6,444 nt of DNA from Leptospirillum sp. (GTDB taxonomy: Bacteria > Nitrospirota > Leptospirillia > Leptospirillales > Leptospirillaceae), in contig DAIEST010000223.1 in NCBI GenBank assembly GCA_027346125.1, forward strand, positions 1-6,444. The letters run 5' to 3'. Of this stretch, positions 1 to 4,995 are shown piece after piece. The position numbers and the translations under genes are program-made. The notes under the pieces were generated by a model that worked only from the letters and a program-made list of their open reading frames with translations, was not told the DNA's origin and ran no database searches. Position 1 is the first letter of the stretch. Every line of letters begins with the position of its first letter.

Positions 1-618
1 CCTGTCCGGAAGGAGACGTGGCGGTGGAGGAGGATGGGTGTCTCCGTCTCCCGACGGTGTCGGCATGAGGAGTGGAGACATGGCGAGAAGAACCACGACC
101 CAGAGAGCAGAGAAGGTTTTTCCGATCCCGATGGCGACGATAACTGCGCCGGCCAGAAGTCCCAGGGCGCCCAGAAAAAAATGATGCGCTCCGACGAACA
201 GAAGAGGGGAAAACCGTTTTTTCTCAAGATCGGACTGTTTTTTGAGTCTCGCCAGTCCAAGAGGCAGAAAAGGGAGCCTCGCCAGGGCCAGGGCGAGTAC
301 GAGAAGAACCAGAGCGGCGGGAGACCGGGTGTGGGGAAGCAGGAAGAGCAAGGCCGGAAAAGCGAGCAACATGGCGACGAGCGGAATGTCGAACCGGTGA
401 CCGTGACTGTGGTCGAGCCATCGCCCAAGAGGAAGGCGTACCAGGAAGACAAGAATGTTTGAAATTCCCAGAACCAGGCCGATCGAGCTTTTGGTCAAAC
501 CGGCTTCCGCCAGGAAAATCGGAAAGTAGGGCCAGACAAATCCTCCCGCCATCCCGTTGACGAACAGCGCCGACAGGACGAATGCCGTCGGGGGTAACGA
601 CAGAAGGCGTTTCGCCAT
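1..618 (-). CDS. MFS transporter, N-terminal half (cut by left edge)
   Basis: This is the first 206 codons of an inner-membrane secondary transporter of the major facilitator superfamily; the reading frame runs off the left edge, so the C-terminal half is not seen. The ATG at 618-616 is chosen because GGAGG lies 7 bases upstream. Hydrophobic segments fall at about residues 12-36, 46-64, 76-94, 99-122, 137-165 and 168-185, which is the six-helix N-terminal bundle, followed by a polar, proline-rich stretch (186-206) as expected for the central loop. Between helices 2 and 3 there is GRWLDHSHGHR (65-75), a good match to the MFS loop motif G-x-x-x-D-R-x-G-R-R, and helix 1 ends in a WPYFP motif. 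It is transcribed divergently from the next gene, with 178 bases between them. The family is clear. The substrate cannot be read; drug, sugar or metabolite export or import are all possible. Confidence 0.88.
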   Translation of the reverse strand, partial: MAKRLLSLPPTAFVLSALFVNGMAGGFVWPYFPIFLAEAGLTKSSIGLVLGISNILVFLVRLPLGRWLDHSHGHRFDIPLVAMLLAFPALLFLLPHTRSPAALVLLVLALALARLPFLPLGLARLKKQSDLEKKRFSPLLFVGAHHFFLGALGLLAGAVIVAIGIGKTFSALWVVVLLAMSPLLMPTPSGDGDTHPPPPPRLLPDR

Positions 619-796
619 ACATTGTCCTCCGGACATCCAAACAGGAGAAGAGACCCGGGCGTGTTGCCCTTCCTGCGAGGGGAAAAGGCATTTGTGTTTT
701 TGTCCCCTTTGGAAAAGGATTCAAAGAACCGTCCTTTTTCCGCCGGATACCGGGATTGCGGGCGCATTCTGAAAGGGGTCCACCCGAGAGGAATCC

Positions 797-1153
797 TTGC
801 ACCGTGATCTTAGACCGCTCTCACTGATCAACCGGGAACAAACCCGGCGCGAAGGTCTGGAGATTTTGTCCGTGCTTGTCCGAAATCCTCTGGAAGACAT
901 CCCAAGCGACGCCCGCTATTTCCGGAAAACCGGATTGATCTGGCTTCACTCTTCGCCTGCCGACAGAAAGCTCTACGAAAACTATCGGAGGATGTATCCG
1001 GAAGACCCGATCGTCCGAAGCCTTCTTTCCAGAATACCGAAAAGTGCCGGAAGGGGAAACGAATTTCATCTTCTGTGGGAAACCGTCTTCGATAGCGGGC
1101 GAGTCCTGCTCCCCGGCAACCGGTCGCCTGGTCGGGATACTTTCCCTTCTTGA
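797..1153 (+). CDS. small protein of unknown function (118 aa)
   Basis: I do not recognise this protein. It starts with TTG at 797, preceded by AGAGGA at a normal distance. The frame is closed by a TGA at 770-772 and there is no ATG or GTG between that stop and 797. The product is charged and soluble, with no signal peptide or membrane segment. The middle looks protein-like (for example LYENYRRMYPEDPIVRSLL, about residues 60-78), rich in Arg, Glu and Tyr. The last 15 residues are rich in Pro, Gly, Ser and Arg and look less convincing, so a frameshift near 1110-1130 or a decayed C-terminus is possible. It is divergent from the MFS gene and in the same direction as bcsZ, but a separate promoter overlaps its stop codon, so it need not share a function with bcsZ. 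It could also be a spurious open frame. Confidence 0.45.
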   Translation: MHRDLRPLSLINREQTRREGLEILSVLVRNPLEDIPSDARYFRKTGLIWLHSSPADRKLYENYRRMYPEDPIVRSLLSRIPKSAGRGNEFHLLWETVFDSGRVLLPGNRSPGRDTFPS

Positions 1154-1178
1154 TCCTTGCCCGTTTGTTTCCTATAAA
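1150..1178 (+). promoter_or_regulatory. sigma70-like promoter for bcsZ
   Basis: A -35-like TTGATC (1150-1155, four of six matches to TTGACA) and a -10-like TATAAA (1173-1178, five of six matches to TATAAT) are separated by exactly 17 bases. Transcription would begin near 1185, leaving a leader of about 85 bases before the TTG start of bcsZ. The -35 element overlaps the stop codon of the upstream gene, so bcsZ can be expressed independently of it. No operator or riboswitch is evident in the leader. Prediction is by eye only. Confidence 0.5.
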
Positions 1179-1269
1179 TTCAAAGCCGGACTCTTTTTGA
1201 TGGTCGTGGTATCCCTTGCTGTTTTGACGGTTGCCGTCGACAGGAGGATAAAGGAGAGGATAAACCATC

Positions 1270-2439
1270 TTGAAACGGGCAATGATCTTTCTTGCGATGT
1301 TTTCCTGGCTGTTCCTTTTCGGAGCGGGGATCTCTTCGGCAGACGGGTTCCGCTCCGCATGGGACCGCTACCGGTCCTGCTGTATCCAGCCGGATGGAAG
1401 GGTGATCGATCGGAGCCGCCAGAACGTGACGACCAGCGAAGGAGAAGCCTACGCTCTCTTTTTTGCCCTTGTCCAAAACGATCCGGCACTCTTCTCTCGC
1501 CTGCTCAGTTGGACCCGGAACAACCTTTCCCGTGGAGACCTGTCGCGTCATCTACCGGCGTGGCTCTGGGGGAGAGAGAAAAATGGAAAATGGGGCGTCA
1601 TCGATGACAACTCGGCCACAGATGCGGATATCTGGCTCAGTTACGATTTGCTTGAAGGAGGAAGGCTCTGGCATCGACCGGAATACGTTCGACTGGGAGA
1701 ACGCCTGTCCCTTCTGATTTCCCGAAAGGATTTCGCCAATCTCCCGGGATTCGGATTTTTTCCGTTGGGCGGAGAACGGGGTTTCCATCCGGATCGGATG
1801 CTTTGGCGGACGAATCCCAGTTATTTTCCTCCGTTTTTGATGCGCTTTATGGAGGTCCGGTTTGGTGGAATAAAATGGGGAGGCCTTCCCCGGCGATTTC
1901 TGGGACTGATGCAATCCGTCAGTCCTTGTGGATTCGTTCCGGACTGGGTGGCCTACGAGCGCGGGAAGGGATGGCGACGGGATCCGGTGACCGGCCCCAT
2001 CGGGTCCTATGACGCCATCCGGGTCTATCTCTGGGCGGGCATGACGTCTTCCCGGGATCCGGAGGAACAAGCTCTTCTGAGTCGACTTCGGGGGTGGGTG
2101 CAAAAAGGGATCCCTTGGCCAACGCTATTTGTCAATACGAAGACCTGCTCCGCTTACGGAAAATTCCCGCCGGGATTTGCGGTTGCCTATCTTCCTTTCG
2201 TGCGTCGCCAGGGGCTTTCCTCTTTTCGCGAAGCCTACCGGATCCTCATCTCCCGTCTTTGGGTGAAAGACGACACGGATTATTACGACACCAATCTGTA
2301 TCTGTTCGGGAAGGGGTTTCTCGAAAGACGGTTTGCCTTTGACGGAAAAGGCCGCCTCATTGTGGCCTGGGCGAAAGATGGGCAAAGCGACCAGCCGGTT
2401 GATTCCCGGGAACATAGAGAAAATTCTGGGAGGAGATGA
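1270..2439 (+). CDS. bcsZ: periplasmic endo-1,4-beta-glucanase of family GH8 (BcsZ)
   Basis: BcsZ hydrolyses beta-1,4-glucan in the periplasm and in the family accompanies cellulose synthase (BcsA/BcsB), trimming or editing the exported chain. Residues 1-24 form a signal peptide: KR at the N-terminus, a hydrophobic core at 5-19 and a likely cleavage at SSA-DG (24/25). The GH8 landmarks of E. coli BcsZ appear in order: GRVID (43-47), TTSEGEAY (54-61) with the probable acid catalyst E57, LPAWLWG, NSATDADIW with D118 and D120, NPSYFPP, PDWVAYE-KGW, and SYDAIRVYLW with the probable base D248. The length of 389 aa is slightly above the roughly 370 usual for the family; the last 25 or so residues are a polar tail. 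The TTG start at 1270 is chosen because it gives the complete signal peptide and GGAGAGGAT lies just upstream. No synthase gene is in view; the tRNA fragment begins 26 bases after the stop. Confidence 0.95.
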   Translation: MKRAMIFLAMFSWLFLFGAGISSADGFRSAWDRYRSCCIQPDGRVIDRSRQNVTTSEGEAYALFFALVQNDPALFSRLLSWTRNNLSRGDLSRHLPAWLWGREKNGKWGVIDDNSATDADIWLSYDLLEGGRLWHRPEYVRLGERLSLLISRKDFANLPGFGFFPLGGERGFHPDRMLWRTNPSYFPPFLMRFMEVRFGGIKWGGLPRRFLGLMQSVSPCGFVPDWVAYERGKGWRRDPVTGPIGSYDAIRVYLWAGMTSSRDPEEQALLSRLRGWVQKGIPWPTLFVNTKTCSAYGKFPPGFAVAYLPFVRRQGLSSFREAYRILISRLWVKDDTDYYDTNLYLFGKGFLERRFAFDGKGRLIVAWAKDGQSDQPVDSREHRENSGRR

Positions 2440-2465
2440 GGAGGGGGCGAACCAGAATGAAAATG

Positions 2466-2511
2466 TGGCTGGGGGACAGGGACTCGAACCCCGATAGACA
2501 GATCCAGAGTC
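2466..2511. other. attL-type attachment site (tRNA-Gln 3' half)
   Basis: The stretch that still matches a tRNA marks the duplicated core left when a tyrosine integrase inserts an element into a tRNA gene. The exact crossover cannot be placed; the match ends between 2511 and 2514, giving a core of at most about 46 bases. The tRNA points left, so the chromosome keeps the 3' fragment here while the element's own copy of the 3' half would restore the full gene at the opposite end. The integrase gene next to this junction supports the reading. Only one copy of the core is inside the window, so the repeat itself is not demonstrated. Confidence 0.75.
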
Positions 2512-2514
2512 AGT
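2466..2514 (-). tRNA. 3' fragment of tRNA-Gln (anticodon CTG), interrupted
   Basis: Read on the minus strand, the parts of a tRNA 3' half lie in exact order: anticodon loop CTCTGGA (2509-2503, anticodon CTG at 34-36), 3' anticodon stem TCTGT (2502-2498), a four-base variable loop (2497-2494), T stem and loop CGGGG-TTCGAGT-CCCTG (2493-2477), acceptor 3' strand TCCCCCA (2476-2470), discriminator G and CCA (2468-2466). The 5' side of the anticodon stem reads ACTGA where ACAGA would pair fully, leaving one T-T mismatch, and beyond 2514 there is no D arm and no TGGGGGA acceptor partner. It is therefore a truncated tRNA, not a functional gene. The identity as Gln rests on the anticodon plus the UGGGG-type acceptor and G73 usual for tRNA-Gln. 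Confidence 0.85.
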
Positions 2515-2561
2515 AATCCATAGTTTTTATCCTGTTTGATCCCGATTGATGACCATCTACA

Positions 2562-2574
2562 AATCAAGCATTTT
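2562..2574 (+). promoter_or_regulatory. candidate IHF-binding site
   Basis: AATCAAGCATTTT matches the integration host factor consensus WATCAANNNNTTR at every position except the last. It lies in the AT-rich leader between the attachment core and the integrase, where IHF commonly bends DNA for tRNA-type integrases. A single near-match in AT-rich DNA can arise by chance. Confidence 0.3.
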
Positions 2575-2639
2575 CAGGCACTTTCTAGAGATCTACTCTT
2601 TGATCTTCTCCCTTGTTTTTTGATGAAAATTGATGTACA

Positions 2640-2727
2640 AAGTTGAACATAGGTTGAACACGATTCCAAAGCTACTCGTCTCCAATCCTTGATGTTCAAC
2701 CTTACCAAAAGCCTGAAAGTTGAACAC
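2640..2727. repeat. four copies of an 11-bp repeat ARGTTGAACAY before the integrase
   Basis: Copies lie at 2640-2650 (AAGTTGAACAT, plus strand), 2651-2661 (AGGTTGAACAC, plus, directly abutting the first), 2692-2702 (AGGTTGAACAT on the minus strand) and 2717-2727 (AAGTTGAACAC, plus). The 8-base core GTTGAACA is identical in all four. The first two are one helical turn apart, and the last ends immediately before the integrase Shine-Dalgarno sequence at 2728-2732. Such an arrangement suits arm-type sites for the integrase N-terminal domain, or sites for the Xis/AlpA-like protein or another repressor that would then also control integrase expression. Which protein binds is inference. Confidence 0.7.
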
Positions 2728-2740
2728 GGAGGATGAGGAA

Positions 2741-3925
2741 ATGGCGGCAGACAACGAAGTGGCTAAAAATGGGCGATCCCGGAGAGATGTTCACCATTTC
2801 ACCCAAAAGTCCCTTGAAGCCTTGCTCCCGAGAGACAAGCCCTATATTGTCCGGGACGATGAGATCCGGGGCCTTGTCGTGAAGGTTTATCCGAGCGGGG
2901 CCAAGACGTTCTTTCTCAACGTCAAGGTCGGGCTTACTTCGGAAATGTTCAAGTTAGGTGTCTGGCCGGATCTGAATGTCGCCCAGGTTCGGGAGAAGGC
3001 CAAGAAGACGAGAGCCGACCTTGCGATGGGCAAGAACCCCAAGGCCGAGAAGAAGGAAGGCGTCACCTTGGGGGAGTTTTTCGAGGTCTACATGGAACGG
3101 CACGGAAACGAGAAGAAGTCCGCGAAGGAATACCGCTCCCTCTACCGTCAGCACTTGGAGGCGTGGAAGAATTTCAAGCTCCAAGAGGTCACCCGCCACA
3201 AGATCGAAGCCCTTCACCGGAAGGCGGGAGAGAAAACCCCAATCAGGGCCAATCGTCTTCTCGCCCTCATCTCTTCTGTTTTCGTCCAGGCGTCCTTGTG
3301 GGGCTATCATCGGGGAGACAATCCCTGCCGGGGGGTCAAAAAATTCAAGGAGGTCAGCCGGGACCGCTTCCTCTCCGGGGAAGAGCTAGGCCGGTTCTTT
3401 GAGGCGTTGAACATATCCGAAAGCGAGACGTTCAAAGACTTCGTATTGCTGGCCCTGTTCACCGGAGCGAGACGGGCAAACGTCCTCTCCATGCGCTGGC
3501 GGGACATCGACTTTGAGAGGTCCGTCTGGAAGATTCCGGGAGAAATGAGCAAAAACGGAGAGCCGATGCAGATTCCCTTGGGTCCGGACGTGCTGGATAT
3601 TCTCCGGAGACGGCGGGCGGAAACCTCTTCCGTCTTCGTCTTGCCGGGGCCGGCGGCACGGGGCCACTACCGGGAGCCCTGGAAGGCATGGGCAACCCTC
3701 TTGAAGCGGGCCAAACTGGAAGACCTCCGGATTCATGATTTGCGCAGAAGCATGGGATCTTGGATGACCATTCAGGGAACCTCCCTTCCGATTGTCGGGA
3801 AGGCCCTAGGGCACAAGACCAGTCAGGCGACAAGCGTCTATGCCCGGTTGAACCTCGATCCCGTAAGATTGGCGATGGAGCAGGCAGTAGAGGCGATGAC
3901 AAGGAATCGGAAGAAGACAACATAA
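2741..3925 (+). CDS. int: tyrosine site-specific integrase (tRNA-type island/prophage)
   Basis: This 394-residue recombinase would insert and, with an excisionase, remove the element at the tRNA-Gln site. An N-terminal arm-binding domain of the DUF4102 kind covers about residues 14-95 (with the typical D-x-x-x-RGL-V-KVYPSG-KTF--- pattern and a LGVWPDLNVAQVREKA helix), then a helical core-binding domain (about 108-195) and the catalytic domain (about 210-385). Active-site residues are all present: R244 in FTGARRANVL, K271 in the beta turn MSKNGEP, H332 and R335 in IHDLRRS, H358 in LGHK and nucleophile Y367 in SVYARL. The ATG at 2741 is chosen because GGAGG stands 8 bases upstream; an in-frame TTG at 2720 has no such site and falls inside a repeat copy. 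Length is normal for the family. A 91-base gap separates it from the next gene; GGGGCC (3936-3941) and GGCCCC (3980-3985) there could pair around a smaller GCGGG/CCCGC hairpin, but no T-run follows. Confidence 0.95.
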   Translation: MAADNEVAKNGRSRRDVHHFTQKSLEALLPRDKPYIVRDDEIRGLVVKVYPSGAKTFFLNVKVGLTSEMFKLGVWPDLNVAQVREKAKKTRADLAMGKNPKAEKKEGVTLGEFFEVYMERHGNEKKSAKEYRSLYRQHLEAWKNFKLQEVTRHKIEALHRKAGEKTPIRANRLLALISSVFVQASLWGYHRGDNPCRGVKKFKEVSRDRFLSGEELGRFFEALNISESETFKDFVLLALFTGARRANVLSMRWRDIDFERSVWKIPGEMSKNGEPMQIPLGPDVLDILRRRRAETSSVFVLPGPAARGHYREPWKAWATLLKRAKLEDLRIHDLRRSMGSWMTIQGTSLPIVGKALGHKTSQATSVYARLNLDPVRLAMEQAVEAMTRNRKKTT

Positions 3926-4016
3926 CCCACCTCACGGGGCCTAGATCGACGGATCGAATGCGGGGATTCTCCACCCGCTGGCCCCACCCCTTCGGAGACG
4001 CAAGGAGAATGCGGAC

Positions 4017-4679
4017 ATGAAACCAGAATACCCACCGGAATTATCATGGCTTCCGGATTGGACAGACCCCAATCAGTACCCCCCCGCAAAAGGAACGACC
4101 GGAACTCAATGGGCATGGGAGTTTTTAAGACGAAACCCCGATTATCGACAAGCCTATGCCGAACTCTCTTCTCTTCCAACCGAGGAGGGGTTTGAGAGGT
4201 GCTGGTCCATCATTCAAAGGTTTCACCTGACAGACGGTCTGTTCCCCCCCGATCCCCGAGCCAGGCACATCAGTGATGGTTGTTTCAAGGCGAACTGGTT
4301 CCGGTATTACCGAATGGACAAGGATCAGTCGATTCCAAAAAACGGATGGCGGGACACAAGAATCCTGATAGAGTTTGATCTTTCCCTTCCCGTAGAACCT
4401 CAACTGAGACATACTCGGAAGGTATTAGAGAGGGAGGGGAAAGGAAAGGCCCGGTACAAGATTCAAAACCTTAGCGATTATCTACGGATTCTCGATGCAA
4501 GAGACGATTTGGTAAAACCCACCCTTCCATGTATTACTCGAACCCTCTTCCCCAAACTCGCGGGGGGGGAGGAAGAGATCACGAAGGATCATCCTCTCGT
4601 CGAACGTGTGAAAAAGTCTCACAAGGTCGCGCTCAAACTCCGAAATCTCGACTACTGGAAACTCGTCCCCCTCACCTAA
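4017..4679 (+). CDS. DUF6499-like (transcriptional regulator-like domain) protein
   Basis: The first 45 residues carry the pattern PDWTDPNQYP (13-22) followed by WAWEFLRRNPDYRQAY (32-47), which is the hallmark of the short transcriptional regulator-like domain DUF6499 found in many proteins of proteobacterial islands and conjugative elements. A second conserved-looking stretch, FDLSLPVEPQL (120-130), is often seen further along in such proteins. The C-terminus ends in a basic segment with ALKLRNLDYWKLV (about 204-216). There is no signal peptide or membrane segment, so it is cytoplasmic. The molecular role is not established; DNA binding or regulation is suggested only by the domain name and by its position between integrase and AlpA-like gene. 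The ATG at 4017 has AAGGAG 9 bases upstream. Three seven-base runs of C or G lie inside the gene (4079-4085, 4244-4250, 4562-4568), yet the frame is intact. Confidence 0.75.
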   Translation: MKPEYPPELSWLPDWTDPNQYPPAKGTTGTQWAWEFLRRNPDYRQAYAELSSLPTEEGFERCWSIIQRFHLTDGLFPPDPRARHISDGCFKANWFRYYRMDKDQSIPKNGWRDTRILIEFDLSLPVEPQLRHTRKVLEREGKGKARYKIQNLSDYLRILDARDDLVKPTLPCITRTLFPKLAGGEEEITKDHPLVERVKKSHKVALKLRNLDYWKLVPLT

Positions 4680-4806
4680 TCGCCTGCCTGATTCTTCCGG
4701 AGGGGGGGAGAGTAATTCCTCGAAAAGATTCCCCCTCTACTTTCTTCCCCACTTCCAACAGACTGTCACCGTCAATAGGATTCAACATCCAAAAAACGGG
4801 GGCAAA

Positions 4807-4995
4807 ATGGACGAACTTCTTAATTCAGAACAGGCGGCGCAGATTCTAGGGATCAAGCCCCAATCGCTGGCCGTTTGGAGACTGCATGGGGAGAATCTTC
4901 CGTTCGTAAAGGTTGGACGCCTGGTTCGATATCGAAGATCTGACATCGAAAAATGGCTTGAAGCTCAGACCGTCCCGGTCGGGGAAGGCCGATGA
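4807..4995 (+). CDS. AlpA/Xis-like helix-turn-helix DNA-binding protein
   Basis: This 62-residue protein is essentially one MerR-like winged helix-turn-helix of the HTH_17 (excisionase/AlpA) type: LNSEQAAQILGI (5-16) forms the first helices, PQSLAVWRL (18-26) the recognition helix, and LPFVKVGRLVRYRRSDIEKWL (31-51) the wing and last helix, with the typical V-x-x-x-GRLVRYRRSD signature. In satellites and islands such proteins activate int or act as the directionality factor for excision; either role is possible here. The Shine-Dalgarno is weak (a GGGGG run at 4798-4802 before the ATG). The stop overlaps the start of the primase gene (ATGA at 4992-4995), so the two are probably translated together. 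The 127 bases upstream contain no clear gene or promoter, only a G7 run and a weak inverted repeat. Confidence 0.85.
   Translation: MDELLNSEQAAQILGIKPQSLAVWRLHGENLPFVKVGRLVRYRRSDIEKWLEAQTVPVGEGR

Noticed and set aside
679..718. Short hairpins (GGGGA...TCCCC and CCTTT-GGA-AAAGG) between the divergent genes
   Set aside because: Stems are only about five pairs and a terminator is not expected between two divergent genes; no promoter elements with good spacing could be tied to them.
34..802. Several open frames on both strands over 34-802
   Set aside because: Up to 618 they overlap the MFS transporter frame, whose helices and loop motif are clear; the others give Arg/Pro/Ser-rich products without domains and lie partly in the divergent intergenic region.
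1044..1607. Plus-strand frame with a hydrophobic stretch near residues 48-67
   Set aside because: It overlaps bcsZ by more than 330 bases in another frame and has no good start site; the hydrophobic part may be a remnant of the upstream gene but does not make a credible gene by itself.
2457..2516. Short plus-strand frame (ATG at 2457) behind a GGAGG-like site after bcsZ
   Set aside because: It has only 19 codons and reads straight through the antisense of the tRNA fragment, so it is better explained as accidental.
2600..2641. Possible -35/-10 pairs for the integrase (for example TTGTTT at 2613 with TACAAA at 2636)
   Set aside because: Matches are poor (three and four of six), and the AT-rich leader offers several equally weak choices, so no promoter is called.
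4700..4737. Inverted repeat GAGGGGG / CCCCCTC after the DUF6499-like gene as a terminator
   Set aside because: The loop is 24 bases and no run of T follows, so it does not look like an intrinsic terminator; it mainly reflects a G7 run facing a C5 run.
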